Below, piece by piece: positions 1 to 9,065 of a DNA stretch of 64,000 bases (its first letter is position 1; every line of letters starts with the position of its first letter). The notes beneath the pieces were generated by a model that was not told where the DNA came from, did not search any database, and was given only the letters and a program-made list of their open reading frames with translations. The stretch lies in NCBI GenBank assembly GCA_031553775.1, contig JAVBLA010000005.1, positions 166,633 through 230,632 on the forward strand. Reading direction: 5' to 3'. Both the position numbers and the translations under genes were made by a program. The stretch comes from JAISFI01 sp031553775 (GTDB lineage: Bacteria > Bacteroidota > Bacteroidia > Bacteroidales > Azobacteroidaceae).

Positions 1-99
1 ACTTTGAGCATAATCAGTGATACCGATTACCGCTTCATTACCTGTTAATTTGATCCATTCATGATCTTTGGTGTACCTGAGTTCTTCCGGAAATTGCAT
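1..99 (-). CDS. gcvH: Glycine cleavage system H protein, N-terminal part (cut by window edge)
   Basis: Thirty-three codons read leftward from the ATG at 99-97 and run off the window edge without a stop. The peptide begins [18 protein letters not shown] and continues to GITDYAQS, the classic N-terminus of the lipoyl carrier H protein (TKDHEW then GITDYAQ). The family shuttles the aminomethyl group between the P, T and L proteins of glycine cleavage; the lipoylated lysine lies beyond the edge and cannot be seen. The gene starts 29 bases after the rpoN stop on the same strand, so co-transcription with rpoN is likely. It was recognised from translation of the edge. Confidence 0.9.
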   Translation of the reverse strand, partial: MQFPEELRYTKDHEWIKLTGNEAVIGITDYAQS

Positions 100-128
100 A
101 ATTTTATTTTTAGATAATAGTTTGAATA

Positions 129-1598
129 TTATATTTCTTTTCTCAAACGAGCCACGGGAATATCTAATTGTTCCCGGTATTTGGCAACCGTTCTTCGTGC
201 CAGCTCATACCCTTTGGCCTTCAGGAGTTCCACTAATTTTTCGTCTGTAAGCGGAGTCGATTTATCTTCTTCGTTGATACATTCTTTGAGGATAGTCTTG
301 ATTTCACGGGTGGAAACTTCTTCCCCCTTTTCATTGGGTAAACCTTCTGAAAAAAAGTACTTCAGCGAATAAATACCGGAATCCGTTTGTACATATTTAC
401 TGTTACTGACTCTGGAGATCGTCGATATGTCGTATCCGCAAAGTTCAGAAACATCTTTGAGTATCATCGGCTTCAAATCGGTTTCGTCTCCTGAAAGGAA
501 AAAATCCCGCTGCAGGGTCATAATGGAAAACATCACATTTTTTAAGGTCCCCTGCCGTTGTTTGACCGCATCGATAAACCATTTGGCAGCATCTAATTTC
601 TGCTTGACAAAAAGAGCGGCTTCTTTATTATCTGCCGATTGGTTTTTTTTGTTGGAAACGTATTCCGTAAGCATTTCCGCATATTCACGGCTGACTTTCA
701 AATTCGGGACATTCTGATTGTTCATATGCAGGACCAATTCCCCATTTGAATTCTCCACAACAAAATCAGGGATTACCTGAGAAAGTTTGGATGTAAGGTC
801 GCTTTCCCATGCATTCCCCGGCTTCGGGTTCAATTGTATGATTTCCTTGATACAATCGCGTAAATCGTCATCCGAAAGTCCCAGACCCCTTTGGATCTTA
901 TCATAATGTTTTTTAATAAAATCCTCAAAGTATTCGCTTAATATTTTATAGGCATTTTCCCAGGCAGGCGAGGGTTCCTTTTTATCCATTTGCAGCAATA
1001 GACATTCCTGCAGATTACGGGCGCCAATACCCGGAGGATCCAGGTCCTGGATAATTTCCAGTATTTTTCCCAATTCTTCTTCCGTTACTTCAAGCCCGTT
1101 CTGGAATAACATATCGTCGGTAATTGCCGAAAATTCACGTCGCAGATAGCCGTCGTCATCAATACTTCCGATCAGATATTCTCCGACAAGGTATTCCTTT
1201 TCCGTAAGATCGCGCAAACGAAGCTGGTCCAAAACATGCTCCTGAAAAGATTCCGATTCGGAATACGGAATTTGTTCATATTGCTGTTCTTTATAATAGT
1301 TGCTGTTCTGGAGTTTATAATCAGGGATATCATCTTCCGTAAGATAATCTCCGAGAGAAATATCTTCAGCTGTTTCCCGTGTGTTTTCGTAATCATTTTC
1401 CGCATAGTTGTCATCTCCGGATATTTCAGAATCCGGATTTTCCCAATCATCTGCCTGCTCGAGCGCCGGATTTTCTTCCAGTTCCTGCCGGATCCGGTCT
1501 TCCATCTCCAGCGAATTCAATTCCAGCATTTTAATCTGTTGAATTTGAAGAGGCGATAATTTTTGTTGTAGCTGCTGATTAAGCTGCTGTTTGATCAT
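129..1598 (-). CDS. rpoN: RNA polymerase sigma-54 factor RpoN
   Basis: 489 residues, the usual length for sigma-54. The glutamine-rich N-terminus ([20 protein letters not shown]) is region I, which contacts bacterial enhancer-binding ATPases. A strongly acidic stretch at about residues 45-90 is region II. A helix-turn-helix lies near [20 protein letters not shown], and the C-terminus carries the diagnostic RpoN box [10 protein letters not shown] at about 467-476, which reads the -24 promoter element. It directs core polymerase to -24/-12 promoters that need ATP-driven activators. No such activator gene is in this window. It precedes gcvH with a 29-base gap. The ATG is supported by a -7 box about 37 bases upstream. 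Confidence 0.97.
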   Translation of the reverse strand: MIKQQLNQQLQQKLSPLQIQQIKMLELNSLEMEDRIRQELEENPALEQADDWENPDSEISGDDNYAENDYENTRETAEDISLGDYLTEDDIPDYKLQNSNYYKEQQYEQIPYSESESFQEHVLDQLRLRDLTEKEYLVGEYLIGSIDDDGYLRREFSAITDDMLFQNGLEVTEEELGKILEIIQDLDPPGIGARNLQECLLLQMDKKEPSPAWENAYKILSEYFEDFIKKHYDKIQRGLGLSDDDLRDCIKEIIQLNPKPGNAWESDLTSKLSQVIPDFVVENSNGELVLHMNNQNVPNLKVSREYAEMLTEYVSNKKNQSADNKEAALFVKQKLDAAKWFIDAVKQRQGTLKNVMFSIMTLQRDFFLSGDETDLKPMILKDVSELCGYDISTISRVSNSKYVQTDSGIYSLKYFFSEGLPNEKGEEVSTREIKTILKECINEEDKSTPLTDEKLVELLKAKGYELARRTVAKYREQLDIPVARLRKEI

Positions 1599-1634
1599 AC
1601 GGCAAAACTACTGTAATGAATACTAATAACCATG

Positions 1635-1642
1635 CAAATATA
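1635..1642 (-). promoter_or_regulatory. Bacteroidetes-type -7 box for rpoN
   Basis: Minus strand reads TATATTTG, an exact match to TAnnTTTG. A near -33 element (complement of CAAT at 1663-1666, one mismatch from TTTG) sits 20 bases upstream. Predicted start about 1628, giving a leader of about 30 bases. Confidence 0.6.
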
Positions 1643-1777
1643 CGTGATAAAAATGACTTGACCAATGGAGGGGTACAAAAAATAACCATCCCGGACTTTA
1701 CATATTATTAAATCTATGCCTTGTCTCAGGATGGTTTAAAGATGTGTTATCTTCTTTTTTCACTTAAACCGTCATAC
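1643..1777. other. Intergenic stretch with a long-loop inverted repeat
   Basis: Part of the 332-base gap between rpoN and the next gene. The only structure seen is AACCATCC at 1684-1691 facing GGATGGTT at 1729-1736 across a 37-base loop. No open frame with coding character on either strand. Confidence 0.4.
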
Positions 1778-1812
1778 AAAAAATCGGGGAAAACGTACGC
1801 TTAGTTTCCCCC
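1778..1812 (-). terminator. Rho-independent terminator for the 1931-2263 gene
   Basis: On the minus strand GGGGAAAC pairs with GTTTTCCCC (one bulged base, 10-base loop) and is followed by GATTTTTTG. It lies about 120 bases past the stop of the small exported protein gene. Confidence 0.7.
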
Positions 1813-1930
1813 AATTCCCTTACACATACATACATACTTAGAGTGTCTTCAACAGACATCCTCTAAAAAGAAACGATGAAAAGTAAATAAGAATTCAACT
1901 GTTTTCCCGATATCGCATCGCAAAAACACT

Positions 1931-2263
1931 TTAGTAGATCAGACAATCTACAATCTCTAAACTTTCATTCCCTATGAGTATCTCATATTCTCCGGTTTCT
2001 TCAACCGGAATAATAGTTATAACAAATTCATTCTCATTAAGGGTGGGTTCTATTTCCGACAGGATGAATTCTACAACATCATCTTCATCGTCTGAATAAA
2101 CCGGGATGTCATTCCTTAATTTATTTTCGTTAGCATACCCGTTAATACGCATTTTGTCGCTTCCGGTTAATTTTCTTCTGGGAGGGTCTGCTGCCAAAAC
2201 ATTTGTAACTAAAACCGAACATACAAACATGATAACTGATATTGCTAACATTTTTGATTTCAT
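1931..2263 (-). CDS. Small exported protein of unknown function
   Basis: 110 residues. The N-terminus MKSKMLAISVIMFVCSVLVTNVLAA is a good Sec signal peptide with likely cleavage after VLA, leaving a mature protein of about 86 residues. The mature part is acidic (SDDEDDVVEF) and later contains alternating hydrophobic strands (EFVITIIPVEETGEYEILIG), suggesting a small beta fold. I recognise no family. It is monocistronic: its own promoter lies about 80 bases upstream and a terminator follows. The start is fixed by the signal peptide. Confidence 0.65.
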   Translation of the reverse strand: MKSKMLAISVIMFVCSVLVTNVLAADPPRRKLTGSDKMRINGYANENKLRNDIPVYSDDEDDVVEFILSEIEPTLNENEFVITIIPVEETGEYEILIGNESLEIVDCLIY

Positions 2264-2341
2264 GACCTTGGTGTTTTTATTATATTAATGAAAGTTTACG
2301 TTTTGCTAAATTGCCTGATAATTTTGATCATTCAGGTTTTA

Positions 2342-2376
2342 CAAAGTTAAGGGGAAAAGGACTTTAAATCGACAAA
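2342..2376 (-). promoter_or_regulatory. -33/-7 promoter of the small exported protein gene
   Basis: Minus strand TAACTTTG at 2349-2342 matches TAnnTTTG, and TTTG at 2376-2373 lies 23 bases upstream as the -33 element. The predicted leader starts with a short hairpin (CCTGA 2314-2318 facing TCAGG 2332-2336). Confidence 0.6.
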
Positions 2377-2518
2377 AAATATAAAAAAAAATTGTTACAA
2401 TTGGTTTTTTAAAATATTAATAATCAGTGTATTATATTTTTAAAACCAGTAAAAATGTTACATGTGAATAAACGTTAAAAAAGAGGAGGCTTTTCCGGTC
2501 GGTTTTTGGGATAAATTT

Positions 2519-4159
2519 TTATTCCTGAGACAAAAATTCCATAAATTCGGCATTGGTTTCAAAACCCATTTTTTTACGCAAATCGACTTTTCTTACCCGG
2601 GCGGATTCATAAGTATAAGATAAGATAAATCCGATTTCGTTGATCGAAAATCCGGCATGGATCAAACAACACATTTGCATTTCTTTTTCCGAAAGACCGG
2701 GATACTGCGCAGTTATCTTATCTATAAATCCTTTGTACAAGTCGTTTATCACAGGATAAAGGTTTTCCCAGTCCAATACGTTGATCAGGTCTTTATTGAA
2801 AACAGCATTGTATCTTTTCAGAAACATGTTGTGATCTTTGGTTGGTGCCAGTTCCATTTGTGCGACTCTTCTGGCAATATCTAATTTTTCAATCAGTAAA
2901 GATTTAAACTGATTATCGATACCGTTTTTTTCGGAAATCATCTTATTCAGCATTTCCAATGTATCTTCTGCTTCCATGATATTCAGGTTTTTTTTCTTAA
3001 CCAGATTAGAAAAGAAACGAATTACAATGATACTGATAAGAATTACTATGATAATAACGATAATCAGGAACTGTCGGTGGACAATGATTTTATTATAAGC
3101 ATTTTGAATGCGTTCCGCATGATATTTTTCCCGGATTTCGGCAACGGAATTCTGCATATTGTCTGCATACATTTCATCCAGGTTTGCAGATAAATTTTCG
3201 TAGTTTTTCAGTGCATCGGCATTTCTTCCGGCCTGCTTATTAATCTCGTACAGTAAGGAGTAGTACCGTTGATCGTAATATGCATCATGACTGGCAGAAT
3301 CGGCGGAGTGTAGTTTTTCGGCATAGAAAAAAGCGGAGTCATATTTTGATTCGAGCAGATAAGTTCTGGCTAACAGCTCATAACAAGAATTTTCAAACTG
3401 TCCGCTATTGTCCAGTTGCATGGCTTGCCGCAGGAATATCCGGGATTGATGATAATCTTTACTTTCCTGCGAAGCGACTCCCATCCCTTTGAGAATACTG
3501 GAAGCTGCTGTCGAATCTTTTTGCTGTATGGCATATTCGAGCGCTTTGCGATAATAAAAAAAAGCGCTGTCTTTCGGCATCCCTTCCAATACATACAAAT
3601 ATCCGATTGCTTCGTATATATAATGGGCATTTTTTTTATTTCCTGATTTCAGAAAATAAGATTGCGACAAATCATAGTTGGTCCGTGCCTGTTTGAAATT
3701 AAATTCTTTTTGGAACATAAATCCCAAATCGTAGGAAATCAGTCCCAATAAATTGTAATCATTAAGTTTCAAGGCATTTTCCCGGGCCTTAACGAGATAA
3801 TTATTCGTTTTTTGCGATTCTTTGTTTTGATAGGCAACTCTTCCGGCATAAAACTGCGACCAGGCCGATTTCCTGATATCGTTTTTTTTCTCATAATAGT
3901 CGGCCGATTGATAAATAAGCGTATCCGATGCAATATCCTGCTTACATTTATCCCTGGTGCAGGTGAGGAGTAAAAAATATTCCGCCCGTTGCGGATTTTT
4001 CAATTCTTCGGGATTTTCGATGGTTTTCAGCAAAGATAAGGAACTGTCCGGGCAAATCTCAATAAGGGCCTCGGCTGAAGTCAATATTCTTTTTACATGA
4101 TGATACCTGCATGAGCAGAAAAGAATCAGAAGCAACGCAAACGGCAACTTTCTTCCCAT
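2519..4159 (-). CDS. TPR lipoprotein/membrane regulator with C-terminal LuxR-like HTH
   Basis: 546 residues. A lipobox-like N-terminus (LLLILFCSC, Cys15 or Cys17) is followed by helical tetratricopeptide-type repeats at about 25-350. A single strong membrane helix lies at about 363-383 (QFLIIVIIIVILISIIVIRF), then a coiled coil, then a LuxR-like helix-turn-helix at about 480-540 (GLSEKEMQMCCLIHAGFSIN...). This layout, outside TPR sensor plus inside DNA-binding head, is widespread in Bacteroidetes, but its signals are mostly unknown. It is third in an operon after the M23 peptidase and MerR genes, 12 bases behind merR. A one-component role joining envelope state to transcription is inference. 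The N-terminus could be an anchor rather than a lipoprotein signal. Confidence 0.75.
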   Translation of the reverse strand: MGRKLPFALLLILFCSCRYHHVKRILTSAEALIEICPDSSLSLLKTIENPEELKNPQRAEYFLLLTCTRDKCKQDIASDTLIYQSADYYEKKNDIRKSAWSQFYAGRVAYQNKESQKTNNYLVKARENALKLNDYNLLGLISYDLGFMFQKEFNFKQARTNYDLSQSYFLKSGNKKNAHYIYEAIGYLYVLEGMPKDSAFFYYRKALEYAIQQKDSTAASSILKGMGVASQESKDYHQSRIFLRQAMQLDNSGQFENSCYELLARTYLLESKYDSAFFYAEKLHSADSASHDAYYDQRYYSLLYEINKQAGRNADALKNYENLSANLDEMYADNMQNSVAEIREKYHAERIQNAYNKIIVHRQFLIIVIIIVILISIIVIRFFSNLVKKKNLNIMEAEDTLEMLNKMISEKNGIDNQFKSLLIEKLDIARRVAQMELAPTKDHNMFLKRYNAVFNKDLINVLDWENLYPVINDLYKGFIDKITAQYPGLSEKEMQMCCLIHAGFSINEIGFILSYTYESARVRKVDLRKKMGFETNAEFMEFLSQE

Positions 4160-4171
4160 CTTATTTGGATA

Positions 4172-4534
4172 TTACAGCGCATCTTTGGTGTCTAATGTGT
4201 CAAATTCTGCTTTCAGAGACAAAAGTTCTGTTTTTATGGTTTCAAGTTTTGAAACTATTTCTGCCATTTTTACAACAGTTTCCTTGTTGTCTTTCAGTTT
4301 TTGCCGGGCACCTGCCAGAGTCATTCCCCTCTGTTTTACCAAATAGTGTACCAGCCGGATCGCTTCAATGTCTTCTCTATTGTATTGCCGGGTACCTTTT
4401 GCGGTTTTACCCGGATTGATCGTTTTGAATTCTTTTTCCCAGTAGCGGAGGAGCGATTCGTTTACATCGAACATTGTGGCCACCTCGCTGATGGAGTAAA
4501 ATAATTTCTCTGTTTTAAACGGTTTCAAAGCCAT
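4172..4534 (-). CDS. MerR-family transcriptional regulator
   Basis: 120 residues. The N-terminal MerR winged helix spans about 10-85: YSISEVATMFDVNESLLRYW (recognition region), then the arginine-tyrosine wing KGTRQYNREDIEAIRLV. A C-terminal coiled coil (about 88-115) would dimerise it. There are no cysteines in the usual metal-binding positions, so it is not a metal sensor of the MerR/CueR type. It sits 24 bases downstream of the M23 peptidase gene and 12 bases upstream of the TPR-HTH gene. A MerR gene beside an M23 peptidase and alaS is an arrangement I recall from other Bacteroidales. Target unknown. Confidence 0.85.
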   Translation of the reverse strand: MALKPFKTEKLFYSISEVATMFDVNESLLRYWEKEFKTINPGKTAKGTRQYNREDIEAIRLVHYLVKQRGMTLAGARQKLKDNKETVVKMAEIVSKLETIKTELLSLKAEFDTLDTKDAL

Positions 4535-4558
4535 TTTCTTTCTCTTCTTATCTGTTAT

Positions 4559-5527
4559 TTAATCCATTACCTGTCCATGATTTTCGGCAATCTGGAACAT
4601 CCTATCATACTCTTCGGGCGTCAAATCCATGAAAAAATATTTTGCCGGATTATCGGGTTGACCTTTCACATGTACTTCATAATGAAGATGCGAACCGGTT
4701 GATTTTCCGGTATTTCCCACTGTTGCGATTACTTCTCCCCTGGTAACATGCTGTCCGTCTCTGACAAGCACGGTGTTGCAATGCCCGTAAAGTGTTTCAT
4801 AACCATATCCATGGTCGATGACCACACAATTTCCATATCCCTGTTTCCATTCGGAAAGTGTAACAACTCCGTTTCCGGTTGCATATATTTCGATTCCTGT
4901 TTCAGCCTTGAAATCGAGTCCGGCGTGGAACTTGGGAAATCCGTAAACCGGATCCATCCGCATGCCGAAGCCGGAAGCGATCCGGGTCAGGTCTTTGTTG
5001 GCGATCGGTTGGATACCGGGAATACATTTCAACCGTTCTTCCTGGTTTTTTACTAAACCGACAATTTCATCATACGAATTATTCTGAACGTATAATTGCT
5101 TGGAGAGCATGTCCATTTTCTGGGTAGTGGAAACAACCAACTGGGCATTGGGCATGTTGAGCAGGGCCTCATAACGATTGGAGCCTCCGAAACCTGACTC
5201 ACGAACCGATAGAGGGATCGGATCGGCCTGATAGATTATCCGGTAGAGTTTATCATCGCGTTGTTGAAGATCTCTCAATACCAGAAACGCTTCATCCATC
5301 CGCCGGGAAAGGATTTCGTATTGTGTTTGGAGCAGTTGGTTCTTTTTTTTCATTTCCTGCTCACGGGGGGAGCCGAAAAAATGCATGGCGCTGAAAAAAA
5401 TACCGACTCCAATCAAAACCCCGATGAATAAATGCCGGCATACCGTCCAGATTCGCTGCTTCCAGGAAGGATATACACGTTCGTAATTTAACGTATACGG
5501 ATTGTAAAGGTAATATACTTTCCTCAT
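4559..5527 (-). CDS. M23 family metallopeptidase (LytM/gametolysin type), membrane-anchored
   Basis: 322 residues. A short cytoplasmic N-terminus is followed by one membrane segment at about 31-50, a coiled coil at about 57-95 and a C-terminal LytM domain at about 185-290. The zinc and catalytic residues are visible: HAGLDF supplies the first His and Asp, and GSHLHYEVH supplies the HxH motif. So it is probably an active D,D-endopeptidase cutting peptide cross-links in peptidoglycan, not a degenerate EnvC/NlpD-type activator. First gene of an operon with merR and the TPR-HTH gene; its promoter is back to back with that of alaS. Confidence 0.9.
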   Translation of the reverse strand: MRKVYYLYNPYTLNYERVYPSWKQRIWTVCRHLFIGVLIGVGIFFSAMHFFGSPREQEMKKKNQLLQTQYEILSRRMDEAFLVLRDLQQRDDKLYRIIYQADPIPLSVRESGFGGSNRYEALLNMPNAQLVVSTTQKMDMLSKQLYVQNNSYDEIVGLVKNQEERLKCIPGIQPIANKDLTRIASGFGMRMDPVYGFPKFHAGLDFKAETGIEIYATGNGVVTLSEWKQGYGNCVVIDHGYGYETLYGHCNTVLVRDGQHVTRGEVIATVGNTGKSTGSHLHYEVHVKGQPDNPAKYFFMDLTPEEYDRMFQIAENHGQVMD

Positions 5528-5563
5528 CGTTTAATTTTCTGTTTTTTTTCAGGGCGTGACTGG

Positions 5564-5571
5564 CAAAAGTA
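5564..5571 (-). promoter_or_regulatory. -7 box for the M23/merR/TPR operon
   Basis: Minus strand TACTTTTG matches TAnnTTTG; predicted start about 5557, leader about 30 bases. It lies only 12 bases from the opposing alaS -7 box, so the two promoters probably exclude each other. Confidence 0.55.
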
Positions 5572-5583
5572 ATTTATTTGCCG

Positions 5584-5591
5584 TATTTTTG
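5584..5591 (+). promoter_or_regulatory. -7 box for alaS
   Basis: TATTTTTG matches TAnnTTTG, 20 bases before the alaS ATG; predicted start about 5598 with a leader of about 14 bases. Confidence 0.55.
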
Positions 5592-5611
5592 CAAATTATT
5601 TTAAGAAAAAT

Positions 5612-8224
5612 ATGAAAGCTAAAGAAATCCGCCAGTCTTTTAAAGACTTTTTCGAATCGAAAAATCATAAAATAGTTCCCTCTGCCCCGATGGTTATCAA
5701 AGACGACCCAACCCTGATGTTTACCAATGCGGGAATGAACCAGTTCAAGGATATCATCCTGGGAAACGTTCCTATTAAATATTCCCGGATAGCCGATTCC
5801 CAGAAGTGTCTGCGTGTAAGTGGCAAACATAATGACCTGGAAGAGGTGGGGCACGATACCTATCACCACACGATGTTCGAAATGCTCGGAAACTGGTCGT
5901 TCGGCGATTATTTTAAGAAAGAAGCGATCGAGTGGTCGTGGGAATACCTGACGGATGTGCTTAAAATAGATAAAAACCGGCTATATGTTACCGTGTTCGA
6001 AGGGAGCGCGGCCGAAGGACTGGAACGTGACGACGAAGCATCCGGTTATTGGGAAAAGTATTTACCGAAAGACCGGATTATTAATGGGAATAAAAAAGAT
6101 AATTTCTGGGAAATGGGAGATACGGGCCCTTGCGGACCTTGTTCGGAAATACATGTAGATCTTCGGTCGGATGCCGAAAGAGTGGAAGTGCCTGGGGTAA
6201 CACTTGTCAACCACGATCACCCGCAGGTAATCGAAATCTGGAACCTGGTGTTTATGCAGTTTAACCGGAAAGCCGACGGTTCTCTGGAAGGACTCCCTGC
6301 AAAAGTGATCGATACCGGAATGGGATTCGAACGCCTGTGCATGGCTATACAAGGTAAAATTTCCAATTATGATACGGATGTTTTCCAGCCGATTATCCAG
6401 TCTATCGGGCAAATTACCGGGAACCCTTATGGGGAAGACCAGAAAAAAGATATAGCTATGCGCGTGATTGCAGACCATATCCGAACGATATCTTTCTCGA
6501 TCACCGACGGGCAATTGCCTTCGAATGCCAAGGCCGGATATGTAATCCGCAGGATCCTTCGCCGGGCAGTTCGTTATGGCTATACTTTCCTCGGACAGAA
6601 AAAGGCTTTCATGTACCGGATCCTCCCTGCTTTGATAGATACTATGGGAGATGCCTACCCTGAATTGTCGGCCCAGAAAGGCCTGATAGAAAAAGTGATC
6701 AGAGAAGAAGAAGATTCTTTTCTCCGTACCTTGGAAACCGGTATCAAACTGCTGGATAAAGTGATGGAAGAAACCCGGACAAACGGAAAGAATACCATCG
6801 ATGGAGCCGGCGCTTTCACTTTGTATGATACTTATGGGTTTCCTCTGGATTTAACAGAGCTGATCCTCCGGGAACAACAAATGGAAGTGGATAAGGCTGG
6901 GTTCGATGTGGAAATGCAGAAACAAAAAGACCGGGCACGCAATGCTGCTGCTGTTGAGACCGGCGACTGGGTTGTTCTGAAAGAAAGAGAACCAAAATTT
7001 ACAGGATACGATGCGACTTCGTGTGATGTGGAAATTCTGCGTTACCGGCAGGTTAAACAAAAAAATCAGGAATTCTACCAGATTGTTCTCGATTATACAC
7101 CTTTTTATGCGGAGATGGGAGGTCAGGTAGGCGATAAAGGCCGGCTGATCGGAGAATCGGGAGAAATAATCGAAATATTCGATACCAAACGCGAAAACAA
7201 TCTGGCGGTGCATCTGGCAAAGAAATTGCCATCGGATGTTACTGCTGTTTTCAGAGCGGAAATTGATCTGAAAAAACGTACGGCAACAGAATGCAATCAT
7301 ACGGCTACCCACTTGTTGCATGAGGCTTTGCGGGAAGTACTGGGTTCTCATGTAGAGCAGAAGGGTTCCTTTGTTTCCCCGGAAATACTGCGTTTCGACT
7401 TTTCACATTTTCAAAAAATAACAGATGAGGAACTCCGCGAAGTGGAAAGAAAGGTAACCTCCCGGATCCGTGAAAATATTGCGATCGATGAACATCGCAA
7501 TGTTCCTATCAGTGAGGCAAAAGCCATGGGTGCCATGGCCTTGTTCGGAGAAAAATACGGGGATGAGGTTCGTGTAATCCGTTTCGGAAGTTCTGTGGAA
7601 CTTTGTGGAGGTACACATATTTCTTCCACCGGGCGGATCGGGACTTTCCGGATTATCGGAGAGAGCTCTATCGCTGCCGGTATTCGCCGGATTGAAGCTA
7701 TCACGGCCGAATCTTGCGAAAATTTCTTCTATGCACAGCAGGATCTGATCCGTGACATGCGGGCGATGTTTAACAATACGCCCAATTTGGCACAATCTTT
7801 GCAAAAATTTATTGAAGAAAATACCGATCTGAAAAAACAGATAGACGAGTACGTTAAGGAGAAAGCCATTGCTTTGAAAAAAATGATTGTAGACAACAAA
7901 AAGGAAGTCAACGGTGTTAATTTGTTTGTAGTGAAAGGATTCTTCCCGGCAGATATTGTCAAAGATATCGCTTTTCAGTTGAAGGGGGAATATCCTGAAA
8001 AAATGTATTTTGTAGGCGGGACAATGGCAGACGGGAAACCGACACTGACCCTGATGATTACTGATGATCTGGTAGCTCAGGGAATGAATGCCGGACAATT
8101 GGTTCGCGAAGCAGCTAAAAAAATCCAGGGAGGCGGCGGAGGTCAACCGCATTTCGCCACAGCAGGAGGAAAAGATATTAACGGACTCGTCGCTGCAATG
8201 GAAGAGCTTATTAGTCATTTATAA
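5612..8224 (+). CDS. alaS: Alanine--tRNA ligase
   Basis: 870 residues, full length. The class II catalytic core occupies about 1-460 ([22 protein letters not shown], later [13 protein letters not shown] and [12 protein letters not shown]). The editing domain carries the zinc motif [11 protein letters not shown] (HxxxH) with the downstream CGGTH. The C-terminal C-Ala domain ends with the glycine run and QPHFATAGG typical of the family. It charges tRNA-Ala and hydrolyses Ser- and Gly-tRNA-Ala. The short leader and -7 box 20 bases upstream support this ATG. An LRR protein gene follows 12 bases after the stop. Confidence 0.98.
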   Translation: MKAKEIRQSFKDFFESKNHKIVPSAPMVIKDDPTLMFTNAGMNQFKDIILGNVPIKYSRIADSQKCLRVSGKHNDLEEVGHDTYHHTMFEMLGNWSFGDYFKKEAIEWSWEYLTDVLKIDKNRLYVTVFEGSAAEGLERDDEASGYWEKYLPKDRIINGNKKDNFWEMGDTGPCGPCSEIHVDLRSDAERVEVPGVTLVNHDHPQVIEIWNLVFMQFNRKADGSLEGLPAKVIDTGMGFERLCMAIQGKISNYDTDVFQPIIQSIGQITGNPYGEDQKKDIAMRVIADHIRTISFSITDGQLPSNAKAGYVIRRILRRAVRYGYTFLGQKKAFMYRILPALIDTMGDAYPELSAQKGLIEKVIREEEDSFLRTLETGIKLLDKVMEETRTNGKNTIDGAGAFTLYDTYGFPLDLTELILREQQMEVDKAGFDVEMQKQKDRARNAAAVETGDWVVLKEREPKFTGYDATSCDVEILRYRQVKQKNQEFYQIVLDYTPFYAEMGGQVGDKGRLIGESGEIIEIFDTKRENNLAVHLAKKLPSDVTAVFRAEIDLKKRTATECNHTATHLLHEALREVLGSHVEQKGSFVSPEILRFDFSHFQKITDEELREVERKVTSRIRENIAIDEHRNVPISEAKAMGAMALFGEKYGDEVRVIRFGSSVELCGGTHISSTGRIGTFRIIGESSIAAGIRRIEAITAESCENFFYAQQDLIRDMRAMFNNTPNLAQSLQKFIEENTDLKKQIDEYVKEKAIALKKMIVDNKKEVNGVNLFVVKGFFPADIVKDIAFQLKGEYPEKMYFVGGTMADGKPTLTLMITDDLVAQGMNAGQLVREAAKKIQGGGGGQPHFATAGGKDINGLVAAMEELISHL

Positions 8225-8236
8225 AACGCATGCGTT
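8225..8236. promoter_or_regulatory. Perfect 12-base palindrome filling the alaS-LRR gap
   Basis: AACGCATGCGTT occupies exactly the space between the alaS stop and the next ATG. It contains an out-of-frame ATG and could fold over the start of the downstream gene. Role unknown. Confidence 0.4.
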
Positions 8237-8689
8237 ATGAAAAAAATTATCTGTATTATGTGCTTTGCCTTTACCTGTGGCTTTATTATGGCCCAGGATA
8301 ATATTGAAAAAGGAGAAGGAAGCGTAAGGTTTGTGGATAACGATGAACAGGTGGATGATTCCAATACACTCGATCTGGCACTGCAATCGCCTAAATTGAC
8401 GGTTATTCCCGATTATGTGTTTGAAAAAACCAATCTGGTGAGACTGGACCTCGGCTACAACCGTATCGGTAAAATTTCCGAGAAAATACTGAATCTGACC
8501 AAACTGGAAGTATTGATCCTTTCCGGAAATCAGTATTTGACGGAGCTACCGGATTTTCTTGCGGAAATGAAGAGTTTGAAAACCATTTATCTGCAGGGAA
8601 TGGGGACCTGGAGCGAGCAAAAGAAAAAAGATACCGTAGCACGGTTCAAAGAAAAGGGAATTGAAGTGATTACGCAAAAGATGCAGTAA
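8237..8689 (+). CDS. Exported leucine-rich repeat protein
   Basis: 150 residues. Signal peptide MKKIICIMCFAFTCGFIMAQ with cleavage before Gln. The rest holds about three leucine-rich repeats of the disease-resistance/Internalin-like spacing: KLTVIPDYVFEKTNLVRLDL, then KISEKILNLTKLEVLILSGN, then LTELPDFLAEMKSLKTIYL. Such domains bind proteins; nothing indicates an enzyme. It is probably co-transcribed with alaS and ends just before a bidirectional terminator. Likely periplasmic or outer-surface. The link to alaS is positional only. Confidence 0.8.
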   Translation: MKKIICIMCFAFTCGFIMAQDNIEKGEGSVRFVDNDEQVDDSNTLDLALQSPKLTVIPDYVFEKTNLVRLDLGYNRIGKISEKILNLTKLEVLILSGNQYLTELPDFLAEMKSLKTIYLQGMGTWSEQKKKDTVARFKEKGIEVITQKMQ

Positions 8690-8704
8690 TTTTCTTTCCA
8701 ACAA

Positions 8705-8748
8705 AAAATGGGATTAAACATTGATTTTGTTTAATCCCATTTTGTTTT
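8705..8748. terminator. Bidirectional terminator between the LRR gene and the histone-like gene
   Basis: A 15-base perfect stem (8705-8719 with 8729-8743), arms ATGGGATTAAAC and GTTTAATCCCAT extended by A/T pairs, loop of 9, with T runs on both strands. It serves two convergent genes. Confidence 0.9.
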
Positions 8749-8768
8749 TAATAACAAACAATCTGTTG

Positions 8769-8942
8769 TTATTTTGAAGCCTCGATAGAAACTTTACGAA
8801 ATTCTTTCAATGCTTTTTCGATAGCCAAAGAAGCTTTTCTTGCGCGAGTACCTGCTGCTTTGTTACCGTTTTCTACTTGTGCTGTTGCATCTTTTGCAAA
8901 TTCTGCAAAAAGTTGGTTCAAGTTTCCTACTAAATTTTTCAT
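8769..8942 (-). CDS. Small histone H1-like DNA-binding protein
   Basis: 57 residues: ATG at 8942-8940, stop at 8771-8769. The sequence begins MKNLVGNLNQLFAEFAKDAT and contains NKAAGTRARKASLAIEKAL followed by KEFRKVSIEASK. This matches the Bacteroidetes family usually named histone H1-like or Hc1-type protein: about 57-60 residues, alpha-helical, basic in its second half. It is expected to coat or bend DNA as a nucleoid protein; that is family knowledge. A -7 box lies 27 bases upstream and a strong terminator follows, so it is a monocistronic, probably highly expressed gene. Confidence 0.88.
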   Translation of the reverse strand: MKNLVGNLNQLFAEFAKDATAQVENGNKAAGTRARKASLAIEKALKEFRKVSIEASK

Positions 8943-8968
8943 GTTCTTTTAAATTTTTAAATTCAACG

Positions 8969-8976
8969 CAAAGATA
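8969..8976 (-). promoter_or_regulatory. -7 box for the histone-like gene
   Basis: Minus strand TATCTTTG, an exact TAnnTTTG match; predicted start about 8962 and leader about 20 bases. Confidence 0.6.
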
Positions 8977-9065
8977 ATTGAAGAGTTCATATATTGGCGC
9001 TTCAACAGGAGGAAAAAACAAAATATTTTCACGAAAACATGAAAATAATGTTGAGTATCCACCAA

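Noticed and set aside
1684..1736. Inverted repeat AACCATCC/GGATGGTT as a terminator or riboswitch
   Set aside because: The 37-base loop has no pairing of its own and there is no T run; kept only as a note.
2314..2336. Hairpin CCTGA/TCAGG in the leader of the small exported protein as an attenuator
   Set aside because: Five base pairs with an A/T-rich loop and no T run; too weak to call.
7403..8218. 271-residue minus-strand frame antisense to alaS
   Set aside because: Shadow frame; cysteine- and phenylalanine-rich composition typical of antisense translation of a Bacteroidetes gene.
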